28,898 bases of DNA from a virus, in the IMG/VR virus record IMGVR_UViG_3300042560_000170, positions 1 to 28,898 of that record, one strand, 5' to 3'. Position 1 is the first letter of the stretch. Every line of letters starts with the position of its first letter. Of the stretch, positions 16,451-23,570 are shown piece after piece. A model generated the notes under the pieces. That model was not told the origin of the DNA. It was given only the letters and a program-made list of their open reading frames with translations, and searched no databases. A program made the position numbers and the translations under genes.

Positions 16451-16932
16451 GACTTGTTGTACTTCTCAATCGACCGTCCTACAAACCAGAACGTCAGCAT
16501 CATGTTGAGCATGGCGAAGTCATCCTCGTCATAACTCTTGGTTAAGACCTCAGCCCAGTTGGCGTTACTCTGAAAAGCAATCGTTAGCCCAGCAGCCTTG
16601 ACGGCCACATAAACACCAAAAGCAATCCAAGTAAGACCGGGGCGGGTAACAGCAGTGATAAAAGAAGCGAACCAACCAGCCTCTTTTGCGGTCTGGGCCT
16701 GTTCCTTAAATGCCTCCTTAATCGTATCCATTTGCTGGATGCTGTAGTCAACATACTTCTCCTCCATCTTGAACTCGCCCCTCATTTTCTCGAGGTCGGT
16801 CTGTAGTTGGAACATACTCAATTCATGCTGACGCTCATTCTTTTTGTCTAAGAACTTAAGGACTTCAGGGGCAAGCCTGAATAAGCCACCGAAGATGGAA
16901 CCCATTAAACCGCCGCCAAGAAGCTCAAACAT
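16447..16932 (-). CDS. Holin, 3TM (GTA-type) family
   Basis: The protein has 161 residues. It has a hydrophobic N-terminal segment (GGGLMGSIFGGLFRLAPEVL), then a charged coiled coil at about 29-75. Two membrane segments follow at about 88-120 (TRPGLTWIAFGVYVAVKAAG) and 138-155 (AMLNMMLTFWFVGRSIEKY). The R-P-x-L-T ... FGxRSIEK ending is typical of the GTA_holin_3TM family. Holins form the membrane lesion that lets the endolysin reach the wall. It lies directly before the endolysin with overlapping codons, which supports the role. Its ATG overlaps the previous stop (TAATG). Confidence 0.8.
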   Translation of the reverse strand: MFELLGGGLMGSIFGGLFRLAPEVLKFLDKKNERQHELSMFQLQTDLEKMRGEFKMEEKYVDYSIQQMDTIKEAFKEQAQTAKEAGWFASFITAVTRPGLTWIAFGVYVAVKAAGLTIAFQSNANWAEVLTKSYDEDDFAMLNMMLTFWFVGRSIEKYNKS

Positions 16933-17207
16933 TACTTGCCTCCTTTGGCAATACGCTCACGCTCCTCAAGCAGCCGTACTTTGACTTGTAGTTCGTTAAT
17001 GTGAGTCATCAACTGCTCTTTCTGAATAGCGCGTCGCTCGGCACTAATTGGGCTGTCAGTAGGCGTGCCTTCCTTTGTAATCAACGCTGGCATCTGGCCT
17101 TCAATCTTAGTAAGGCGTTCAGAGAAAGATGCAACCTGCCCCAAGAGCCAAGCAAGTGCAGCCACTACGATAGGGATGACGGCCTTAAGAACATCTGACC
17201 AAGCCAC
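16932..17207 (-). CDS. Small membrane protein with coiled coil, possible spanin-like or lysis accessory
   Basis: The protein has 91 residues and a GTG start at 17207, just after the upstream stop. Residues 6-27 (VLKAVIPIVVAALAWLLGQV) form a single membrane segment. The rest is charged and predicted coiled coil (AIQKEQLMTHINELQVKVRL). That topology resembles an inner-membrane spanin (Rz), but the protein is short and no lipoprotein partner (Rz1) was found. It could equally be a holin accessory or antiholin. Position in the cassette, before holin and endolysin, supports a lysis role. Confidence 0.55.
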   Translation of the reverse strand: MAWSDVLKAVIPIVVAALAWLLGQVASFSERLTKIEGQMPALITKEGTPTDSPISAERRAIQKEQLMTHINELQVKVRLLEERERIAKGGK

Positions 17208-17208
17208 A

Positions 17209-17406
17209 TCAGATACCCAGCAATTTTTTCACGAACATTGCAGCAACGCCTGGCCCTAAGAGGACGGCAGCAATCGTGATGTAAAGCAACCACTCAATGT
17301 GACGCATGCGCCTGCTGCCGTCACCGAGACGCTTCTCTATCTGCTCGTAGCGTTGGGCGCAAATTGCTTCATGAACAGATAGTCTTTTATCAAGGTCATC
17401 ACTCAT
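17209..17406 (-). CDS. Small membrane-anchored phage protein (HEAICAQRY motif)
   Basis: The 65-residue protein has an N-terminal soluble part with the motif LSVHEAICAQRYEQIEKRL, seen in many short phage proteins (DUF7201-like). It is followed by a C-terminal membrane segment at about 39-60 (WLLYITIAAVLLGPGVAAMF). The topology is probably N-in with a single anchor. It is next to the spanin-like gene and holin, so a lysis or lysis-timing role is inferred. Its start is ATG 17406. The family name is by recall and not tested. Confidence 0.6.
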   Translation of the reverse strand: MSDDLDKRLSVHEAICAQRYEQIEKRLGDGSRRMRHIEWLLYITIAAVLLGPGVAAMFVKKLLGI

Positions 17407-17411
17407 GATAC

Positions 17412-17573
17412 TTATTGGGCTGGATTAGACTCTTCTGGCGCAGGGATCTGCGGAACGGTTTGCTCTTTGATCTTGTCAATCGTGGTCACGATGTCAATGT
17501 AAAGATATGAGCGACCGAGTGCCGTCAGCACTTTATTCACTTCATCAAGTGTCAACTCTAATTTGATATTCAT
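17412..17573 (-). CDS. Small conserved phage protein, unknown function
   Basis: The protein has 53 residues. The frame is open to 17618, but the ATG at 17573 is preferred because it forms an ATGA overlap with the upstream stop. The product (MNIKLELTLDEVNKVLTALG, then DKIKEQTVPQI) matches a recurring short phage protein with a beta-strand followed by an E-V-N helix. No function is established. The C-terminus is Pro-rich. It sits between the conserved 105-residue gene and the lysis membrane proteins and is likely co-translated. Confidence 0.65.
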   Translation of the reverse strand: MNIKLELTLDEVNKVLTALGRSYLYIDIVTTIDKIKEQTVPQIPAPEESNPAQ

Positions 17574-17887
17574 ACTGAATCGGCTCCAACACTTTGTTGC
17601 GGCACGATCCACTGACATGTCGCTTCATCAAGCGTTGCATCATCACTAGGGCGCGGTGGAATAAACGCATCCCGCACTGCATCAAACGTATAGCCAATCC
17701 CAGCATAGTTCTTTCTGAAATTAGCGTTATACGAAGTCTGTTTCCACGTTCCACCGAGCAAACGCTCACAGAAGGCTGCGCCGATGTATTCCTTCTCCAC
17801 GCCGAAAGCATCAGCCGTGTCTTTGTTGTCTACAACGATCACTTGTTGGACGATGTTGTTTTCGTCGATCCGAGCAAAATGTGACAT
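17570..17887 (-). CDS. Conserved phage protein (YNANFRKNYAGIGYTFD family), unknown function
   Basis: The protein has 105 residues. It contains HFARIDENNIVQQVIVVDN, GGTWKQTSYNANFRKNYAG and a DAFIPPRP ending, a pattern widespread in cyanophages and other aquatic phages where it is uncharacterised. The ATG at 17887 overlaps the oxygenase stop (TGATG); a GTG three bases upstream is an alternative. It is probably a virion or small accessory protein. High recognisability of the blocks gives good confidence that the gene is real, but none on function. Confidence 0.7.
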   Translation of the reverse strand: MSHFARIDENNIVQQVIVVDNKDTADAFGVEKEYIGAAFCERLLGGTWKQTSYNANFRKNYAGIGYTFDAVRDAFIPPRPSDDATLDEATCQWIVPQQSVGADSV

Positions 17888-18489
17888 CACGCCTCCAGTT
17901 TCAATCCAGTTAAGTCCATCTCTTCCCCAACAGTACCCACAGGGAAGGTATTAAACGATAAAGATATGCGGGTTGTTTCACCCTGCACGTTAGGAACCAT
18001 GTGTGTTAAAGATGAGGGGAACAGAATCAGTCGGCCTGCATAAGCCTCAAACCACCAACTCTCTGAGTTATACGCATTCCAGTTATCCGTAGGAAACTTG
18101 ATCTGCTGCCAGCCGTCTTTGTAGAAATAGATTCGGTCATCAGGATTGGTCTGCACATAAAACACGCCAGAGATGTACGAATTGGGATGTGCGTGTTTGT
18201 GGTGGTATTGACCTTGCTCTGAGTAATTGCACCAGCTTTGCGTGACTCTAAGGCTGACATTGTGCTTTGGGTTGACGGTGGATTTGAAGTATTCCGATAC
18301 CGAATCTTCAATGAATGATCTGAGTGACGTTAAGGCTGGATCACGCAAGACAAAATTGTTCGTGCTTGTCGTGTTACCCATATTCGGGCGTGTCTCAAGC
18401 TCACGGATGAAGAACAACTCTTCATCGCTTAACGGGCGACCGAGATCGGCAAAACCTACCGCTGTGGGGAATAGGTTATGCAATTGCAT
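17887..18489 (-). CDS. 2OG-Fe(II) dioxygenase (2OG-FeII_Oxy_5 type)
   Basis: The 200-residue protein has a jelly-roll oxygenase pattern. It shows QYHHKHAHPNSYISGVFYVQ (metal-binding His pair, then the S-G-V-F-Y-V strand) and GRLILFPSSLTHMVPN (distal His). The R-I-S-L-S-F-N segment carries the Arg that usually binds the 2-oxoglutarate carboxylate. These enzymes use Fe(II), O2 and 2-oxoglutarate for hydroxylation. The substrate is unknown; phage homologues of this type are uncharacterised. ATG 18489 is preferred over TTG 18495 because an AGAG site lies about eight bases upstream. It overlaps the upstream gene's end. Its neighbours are fibre, small phage and lysis genes. Confidence 0.8.
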   Translation of the reverse strand: MQLHNLFPTAVGFADLGRPLSDEELFFIRELETRPNMGNTTSTNNFVLRDPALTSLRSFIEDSVSEYFKSTVNPKHNVSLRVTQSWCNYSEQGQYHHKHAHPNSYISGVFYVQTNPDDRIYFYKDGWQQIKFPTDNWNAYNSESWWFEAYAGRLILFPSSLTHMVPNVQGETTRISLSFNTFPVGTVGEEMDLTGLKLEA

Positions 18490-18733
18490 CTTCAATCTCT
18501 TTCATCTTGATGCCCATTTCCTCTAACTGCTCTGGCAACCACATCGTGGGGATGCTTTCCTCAAACTCTTTGATCTTGTCCATCACCCAGTAGACTTCAT
18601 CCATTGACGGGCAGGGGCGTGGATCATCCCAGCGTGTGAATTGATTGTTCGTGATTTCCCACTTAGCACCGGGGCGAAGCATGTGCATCGCCGTATCAAT
18701 GCCGAGGAAGCGGTAGACCTTCGTGTTTTCCAT
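18476..18733 (-). CDS. Small phage protein, unknown function
   Basis: The 85-residue protein has a helical pattern and a central GAKWEITNNQFTRWDDPRPC segment. It is followed by an acidic helix (DEVYWVMDKIKEFEES) and a Glu-rich C-terminus. It may be a tail-fibre assembly or chaperone protein, as it follows a fibre gene, but the family was not recognised. An AGAGG site four bases before the ATG at 18733 supports the start. Its end overlaps the oxygenase start by about 14 bases, suggesting coupling. Confidence 0.6.
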   Translation of the reverse strand: MENTKVYRFLGIDTAMHMLRPGAKWEITNNQFTRWDDPRPCPSMDEVYWVMDKIKEFEESIPTMWLPEQLEEMGIKMKEIEDAIA

Positions 18734-18741
18734 GTGACCTC

Positions 18742-20580
18742 TTATTGATTGATCTTGATGATTACAATGCCGGATGAACCATTACCCCCGGCTGCGGAAC
18801 TACCATTGCCGCCACCACCAGAACCTCTGTTTGCGGGAGAAGCGTTGCCACCAACAGCGGTTGAATTTGAGCCGTTTCCTCCGATACTTGAACCGCCTGT
18901 GCCAGCAGTCCCACCGTTAAACGATCCTCCGCCACCTCCGGCGGCATACGTCAACGATGACCCAGATATTGTTGATACTGTCCCTGCGCCACCATTACCT
19001 CCAGCGGTTGATGTCCCATTTCCGCCCGTTCCGCCGTGAGCATTAGGAGCAGCAGGTGCTGGGCCAGTAGGTTCTTGTGAGCCACCGCCGCCACCGCCTC
19101 CGTAGTTAGGCGCTCCGCCTGTGCCTCTACCATTTCCGCCATTTCTTCCTTGTTGAGGATTGGCTGGCGCTCCATTCCCACCATCAGAAGATGCTGCCGG
19201 TGAATTACCGGTTCCGCCTGTTGCTGGGCTTCCGCTTGTAACTGCCCCCCCGCCTCCGGAGCCTCCATTTGAACCTATAAGTACAAAGTCACCAGCACCT
19301 CCACCGCCGCCAGCCGATGCTATTCCGGGCGAGGCAAAAGGCGATGGACTTGATCCACCAACAATAGATGACAGGTAACCGTTACTTCCTGAACCTGAAG
19401 TGCCGCCAGCGCCAGACGCCCCAACCGTAATTGTTAACGTAGCGCCTACCGTTACGCTTTGACTTGCACCAGTTCTAAATCCGCCAGCACCTCCACCACC
19501 GCCTTGCGGCCCCCCACCCCCACCTCCACCACCAACGATCAAGTAATCAATTGACGTAACACCAGTAGGCACAGTCCACTGACCAGACCCTTTGAAGGTG
19601 AATACGGTTTGTGATGGTGCTTGATATTTCAGAATGACAATGCCGGAGCCGCCTGATTTTGTTGGGTCCGCTCCAATTTGACTGTCCCAACTTTGCCCTC
19701 CAGCTCCACCGCCTGTATTAACCGTTCCGGCTACTGACACTAAATTGTTACTGCTAGGCGTGATTGTTGATACACCTCCAGCTCCACCGCCTCCAGCTCC
19801 ACCTGCTCCACGATTTGAAGATGAGCCACCGGAGCTTGCAATAAAACCACCGCCACCGCCTCCAGCGTATGTCACCGATGTTCCGCTAATCGTTGATGCG
19901 GTTCCAGCTCCTCCGTCACCTGCTTTTGAATTACTTGCATCGCCACCTGTGCCGTTTGTTGCATCAGCACCACCCCCACCGCCACCAGCATAGTTAGGTG
20001 CGTTATTTATTCTTCCGACCCCTCCATTTCTTCCTTGCTTTGGATTGGCTGGCGCACCGTTACCACCATCCGACGAAGCGGAAGGTGTATCTCCTGTCCC
20101 GCCTATACAGTTTGGTGCGGAAAGTCCTCCCGTACCCGTGGAACCACCGCCACCAGAACCTCCGTTGTTACCAACCCCAATGTTTGGTGCTGAGCCAGAA
20201 GCAGAAGATGCACCACCTCCTCCGCCAGCAGAAGCAATGGTTGTAAATGGCGACGGGCCTGCTATTGATGAAAGACCACCGTCACTACCATTAGCAGTGT
20301 TATTGACTGGACTTGTAGACACAGCGCCAGCACCACCCCCTCCTACTGTGATGGTGTAATCGCTTCCGGCAGTAACGGCTAATCCTGTGCCTGTGCGAAA
20401 ACCACCTGCACCGCCACCGCCAGCTCCGTTTCTACCACTACCTCCACCACCACCTACCACAAGATACTCAACGCTTGTGACATTAGCAGGGCAAGTCCAC
20501 GTTGAGGTTGCTGTGAAGGTTTGGATGATGGTGTACCTACTCCCCATCGCTCCAATCAATAAATTAAGGATGCCAGTCAT
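18742..20580 (-). CDS. Glycine-rich tail fibre/tip protein with duplicated domain
   Basis: The 612-residue protein consists of two long copies of a Gly-rich domain at residues 21-318 and 326-611. Each begins with a strand pair (TFTATSTWTCPANVTSVEYL or TFKGSGQWTVPTGVTSIDYL). Each continues with VVGGGGG/IVGGGGG runs and closes with GSGIVILKY or GSSGIVIIKI. Gly-rich domains of this type occur in phage receptor-binding tips and related adhesins. There is no obvious signal peptide; the first 20 residues (GILNLLIGAMGSRYTIIQ) are a short hydrophobic lead. The ATG nearly abuts the upstream stop. It is the last large fibre before the oxygenase. Confidence 0.75.
   Translation of the reverse strand: MTGILNLLIGAMGSRYTIIQTFTATSTWTCPANVTSVEYLVVGGGGGSGRNGAGGGGAGGFRTGTGLAVTAGSDYTITVGGGGAGAVSTSPVNNTANGSDGGLSSIAGPSPFTTIASAGGGGGASSASGSAPNIGVGNNGGSGGGGSTGTGGLSAPNCIGGTGDTPSASSDGGNGAPANPKQGRNGGVGRINNAPNYAGGGGGGADATNGTGGDASNSKAGDGGAGTASTISGTSVTYAGGGGGGFIASSGGSSSNRGAGGAGGGGAGGVSTITPSSNNLVSVAGTVNTGGGAGGQSWDSQIGADPTKSGGSGIVILKYQAPSQTVFTFKGSGQWTVPTGVTSIDYLIVGGGGGGGGPQGGGGGAGGFRTGASQSVTVGATLTITVGASGAGGTSGSGSNGYLSSIVGGSSPSPFASPGIASAGGGGGAGDFVLIGSNGGSGGGGAVTSGSPATGGTGNSPAASSDGGNGAPANPQQGRNGGNGRGTGGAPNYGGGGGGGSQEPTGPAPAAPNAHGGTGGNGTSTAGGNGGAGTVSTISGSSLTYAAGGGGGSFNGGTAGTGGSSIGGNGSNSTAVGGNASPANRGSGGGGNGSSAAGGNGSSGIVIIKINQ
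18748..19605 (-). repeat. Glycine-rich domain, copy 2
   Basis: Encodes residues 326-611. It includes GAPANPQQGRNGGNGR and GIVIIKINQ, aligned with copy 1 across its whole length although internal Gly-rich loops differ in length. Confidence 0.7.
19627..20520 (-). repeat. Glycine-rich domain, copy 1
   Basis: Encodes residues 21-318 of the glycine-rich protein. It includes GAPANPKQGRNGGVGR and a closing GSGIVILKYQAPS. It pairs with copy 2 at 18748-19605. Confidence 0.7.
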
Positions 20581-20581
20581 G

Positions 20582-21028
20582 TTAGGTCAACCCGTTGCCA
20601 GAGATCAGCCATGTCGTGCTAGTCATCTTGACTGCTGTAGCAATGCCGTATTGGGCAAGACTGCGTGAGCCTGTTGATCCGGTTCCCGCTTGATACAAGG
20701 TATCGGTTGTAATCGCAATCGTGACAACCTGTGATGTCATGTTGATAAAGGTCAACACAGTCCCCGTAGCATAAGCTACCGAGCTGTTAGCAGGAATCGT
20801 AAATGTCCTTGCGTTGGCATCAGTAGACGGGTGGAAGATGATCTTTCCTGCGTCTGCTTCAACAGCCGTATAAGCAGCAGACTGTTCGTTTACCGGCGCA
20901 TTCAAGTAGCCTAGCGTCGTGCTGTCAGTCAGCGGTAACGTCTGGGTTAATGCAGACCCTGTGTTGGCGGATTGCAGCGTATTGGATCCTGCACCGCTGG
21001 CATTACCTTTGAGAATAATCGAAGACAT
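20582..21028 (-). CDS. Small structural/fibre-associated protein
   Basis: The 148-residue protein is beta-rich, with IILKGNASGAGSNTLQSANT at the start and FTIPANSSVAYATGTVLTF and TTDTLYQAGTGSTGSRSLAQ later. It resembles the C-terminal or tip modules of phage fibre proteins. An AAGGAG site about nine bases before the ATG at 21028 is one of the stronger ribosome sites in this operon. It sits between two large fibre genes. The role as fibre tip or small virion component is inferred from composition and position. Confidence 0.65.
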   Translation of the reverse strand: MSSIILKGNASGAGSNTLQSANTGSALTQTLPLTDSTTLGYLNAPVNEQSAAYTAVEADAGKIIFHPSTDANARTFTIPANSSVAYATGTVLTFINMTSQVVTIAITTDTLYQAGTGSTGSRSLAQYGIATAVKMTSTTWLISGNGLT

Positions 21029-21041
21029 TTTTTGAGACTCC

Positions 21042-23561
21042 TTAGAACTCTAAAACAACCCATTTTTCACCAGTGCCAACAGTAACCTCGATGCCTTGGT
21101 TAACCGTTACAGGGCCAATACTTAAGCCGTTGTATCCATTGGTTACCGTGTAGTTGCTGGAAATCGTTTGGGCGTTTTCCAGAATTGTTGCTGCACCTGC
21201 TGATGGCGATGACCACGCAAGCGTGCCACTGCCATTTGTTGATAAGAACTGCCCGTTTGAACCGTCTGCGTTAGGCAGCGTCCAGGTCACATTAGAGGCT
21301 ATTGTTGCCGCGCCTTGGAAGGCAACCCAGTTTGATGAATCACTGTCGCCAAATCTCAGATCGCCCTGAGCGTTGATGGTGAGGTTTGAACCATCAGTGA
21401 CCAGATTGGTTGCACCGGCAAACGACCCCGAACTGTTGTACTGAAGCTGAGTGTTAGAGCCGCCCGGTGATGCGCTCGCCGTAGCCCAAGATAAAGTCCC
21501 AGATCCATTCGTTGATAAGACTTGGCCGCTTGTGCCATCTGCACTTGGCAACGTCCATGTGACATTAGATGCAATCGTTGAAGCACCTTGGAAGGCTACC
21601 CAATTGCTTGAGTCTGAATCGGCAAACCTTAAATCACCTTGGGCGTTGATCGTCAGATTAGAGCCATCAGTCACTAAACCTGATGCACCAGCAAATGAAC
21701 CTGAGCTGTTGTATTGCAGTTGGGTATTTGAGCCACCCGGAGATCCGCCTGGGGTTGCCCATGACAAGGTTCCTGTACCGTTAGTTACCAGTGCCTGACC
21801 GGAAGAGCCATCAACGCTTGGAAGCGTCCAAGTAATGTTTGACGCTACGGTTGCTGGAGCTTGGAATGCGACATAGTTGGACGAGTCGCTGTCTGCAAAC
21901 CGCACGTCACCTTGAGCATTAAGCGTTAAGTTGCCTGTGATCGCCTGATCTTGCGTGAAGGTTTGTGCGATACCCAAGCCTGCCACAGTTGTGCTCGAGG
22001 CGGGGAACGTCATCGTTGTCGAGTCAGTGCCCTGCAGGGTTAAAGTATTGCTAACCGTGAGTGTCTTGGTATTGGCAATCGTAAGCGTGGCACTTGAGGC
22101 CGGCGCTGTAATTGTGACGTTGTTAAAAGTGCCTGAAGAACTAAAGCCACCGGCTACCGTTAAAAGGTTAGTGGACTTGTTGTAGGTGAAGTCTGAGTCA
22201 CCGCCAAATACACCGCCATCATTAAACTGCACTTGCGTGGTTGAACCACCAGGCGTTCCTGTTGGGGTTGCCCAAGAAAGCGTGCCAGTGCCGTTAGTGA
22301 CCAACGCTTGACCAGTAGATCCATCAGTGCTTGGCAGCGTCCACAGGACGTTAGAAGCCACCGTAGAAGGTGCTTGGAACGCTACATAGTGCGATGAATC
22401 AGCGTCTGCAAATCGCAAGTCGCCTTGGGCATTCAATGTCAGATTGGCAGCAATCGTTTGATCTTGCGTAAACGTCTGAGCAATACCTAAGCCCGCAAGT
22501 GTTGTGCTGCTGGCAGGCATGGTCATCGTGGTGCCGTCAGTACCCGCCAAGGTCAGCGAAGCATTAGAGGCAAAAGTCTTGCCATCAGCAATTGTTAATG
22601 TGGCCGAGCTTGCCGGAGCGGTAATCGTCAGCTTGTTGATCGTTGTGGCTGTTGCAGCACCTAGTGTTGGCGTGACAAGCGTGGGCGATGTAGCGCGAAC
22701 AATATTGCCTGTGCCTGTCGAGGAAACCCACTCTGGCGCTGTTGCTCCGGCGTTAACCTGGAGGACCTGTGTAGCCGAGCCAATCCCAAGGAAGGTCGTT
22801 GTTCCCGAGGCCGAGTTGTAAACGATGGCGCCTGTAGATCCGCCTGCCACATTGGTTGCCGTAGTAGCTGTGGTTGCAGAGCCTACGGAGAGTGCTGACT
22901 GGTTGACGTATTCCAGTGCGGTAGCGCCTGAGTTAACACGCAACACCTGTGAGGCGGTACCGATGCTTAGGAAGGTAGTTGTGCCGGCGCCTGATTGGTA
23001 AGGTAACGAACCCGCAGCGCCACCGGCCAAGTTGGTGGCCGTGCCGATTGCCAGGCTTGATAGCGACGTCCACTGAGGCGCAGAGCCTGACGAGGTCAGG
23101 ACTGTGTTGGATGATCCGATACTAAGCTTTGATAGCGCAGTGCCAGCAGAGAAGTATGGAATGTCACCCGTCGTCCAAGACGTTAAACCCGTACCGCCCT
23201 GGTCTGTTAATAGCGTTCCCGTGGATACAAGATTCTTGCTTGCATCAGTAAAGACAGGCTTTGATGCTGTTAGGCCGCTGTTAAGCAGGTTGCCAACAGT
23301 AAGCTTGGTGCCATCAAACGTGAGATTGGCCGAGCCAACAACCAAGCCAGAACTGTTATACAGGACCTGTGTCGTTGAGGAGCTTCCTACGCCTCCCTTG
23401 GTGCCAATAACTTGTACTGAGCCGCCGTTGTCTTTGTAGAAGAGCTTGCCATCAGTAATGTTGATGGCCAACTCGCCATTGGCTAAATTACCCGCCGTAG
23501 GCGTAGCCGCAGCCGTGGTGCTGTAATACAGTGAAATGGGTGTGTAGCCGGTTTGTGCCAT
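21042..23561 (-). CDS. Repeat-rich tail fibre protein
   Basis: The 839-residue protein opens with a TPTAGNLANGELAINITDGK segment, a familiar N-terminal motif of phage fibre proteins. Residues 146-280 hold three short IGSATQVLQVNAGATAPEW-like units. Residues 311-786 are built of repeats: NAQGDLRFADSDSSNWVAFQ occurs four times (near 377, 548, 639, 730). The C-terminus (787-839) is a short beta module, ILENAQTISSNYTVTNGYNG, often found at phage fibre ends. It is likely a trimeric fibre. The repeats make length variation by recombination plausible. The ATG at 23561 follows an AAGGTAG sequence. Confidence 0.75.
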   Translation of the reverse strand: MAQTGYTPISLYYSTTAAATPTAGNLANGELAINITDGKLFYKDNGGSVQVIGTKGGVGSSSTTQVLYNSSGLVVGSANLTFDGTKLTVGNLLNSGLTASKPVFTDASKNLVSTGTLLTDQGGTGLTSWTTGDIPYFSAGTALSKLSIGSSNTVLTSSGSAPQWTSLSSLAIGTATNLAGGAAGSLPYQSGAGTTTFLSIGTASQVLRVNSGATALEYVNQSALSVGSATTATTATNVAGGSTGAIVYNSASGTTTFLGIGSATQVLQVNAGATAPEWVSSTGTGNIVRATSPTLVTPTLGAATATTINKLTITAPASSATLTIADGKTFASNASLTLAGTDGTTMTMPASSTTLAGLGIAQTFTQDQTIAANLTLNAQGDLRFADADSSHYVAFQAPSTVASNVLWTLPSTDGSTGQALVTNGTGTLSWATPTGTPGGSTTQVQFNDGGVFGGDSDFTYNKSTNLLTVAGGFSSSGTFNNVTITAPASSATLTIANTKTLTVSNTLTLQGTDSTTMTFPASSTTVAGLGIAQTFTQDQAITGNLTLNAQGDVRFADSDSSNYVAFQAPATVASNITWTLPSVDGSSGQALVTNGTGTLSWATPGGSPGGSNTQLQYNSSGSFAGASGLVTDGSNLTINAQGDLRFADSDSSNWVAFQGASTIASNVTWTLPSADGTSGQVLSTNGSGTLSWATASASPGGSNTQLQYNSSGSFAGATNLVTDGSNLTINAQGDLRFGDSDSSNWVAFQGAATIASNVTWTLPNADGSNGQFLSTNGSGTLAWSSPSAGAATILENAQTISSNYTVTNGYNGLSIGPVTVNQGIEVTVGTGEKWVVLEF
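21204..21737 (-). repeat. Tandem 273-bp fibre repeat (91 residues)
   Basis: Two adjacent units encode residues 609-699 and 700-786 of the fibre. Each begins GGSNTQLQYNSSGSFAGA and contains NLTINAQGDLRFADSDSS. The protein identity is very high; DNA differs mainly at synonymous positions. Confidence 0.8.
21738..22628 (-). repeat. Larger fibre repeat (about 172 residues)
   Basis: Two units (residues 312-483 and about 484-608) share TITAPASSATLTIA, a TTMTMPASSTTLAGLGIAQT-like stretch and AQGDLRFAD. They contain the same motif as the 91-residue units, so the fibre appears to have grown by two rounds of duplication. Confidence 0.75.
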
Positions 23562-23570
23562 GGTCTACCT

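Noticed and set aside
18749-20359. Long Pro-rich open frames on the plus strand over the glycine-rich gene
   Set aside because: Gly codons (GGN) read as Pro codons (CCN) on the other strand, so open antisense frames are expected from composition. There is no ribosome site or recognisable domain.
21204-22628. CRISPR-like array in the fibre repeats
   Set aside because: The repeats are in-frame coding units of 273 bases or more with no short identical repeats and variable spacers.
22504-22821. Plus-strand Val/Ala-rich frames over the fibre genes (also 24274-24726 and 25072-25653)
   Set aside because: They are shadows of repetitive Thr/Ser/Ala-rich minus-strand fibre genes with continuous domains and proper start/stop junctions.
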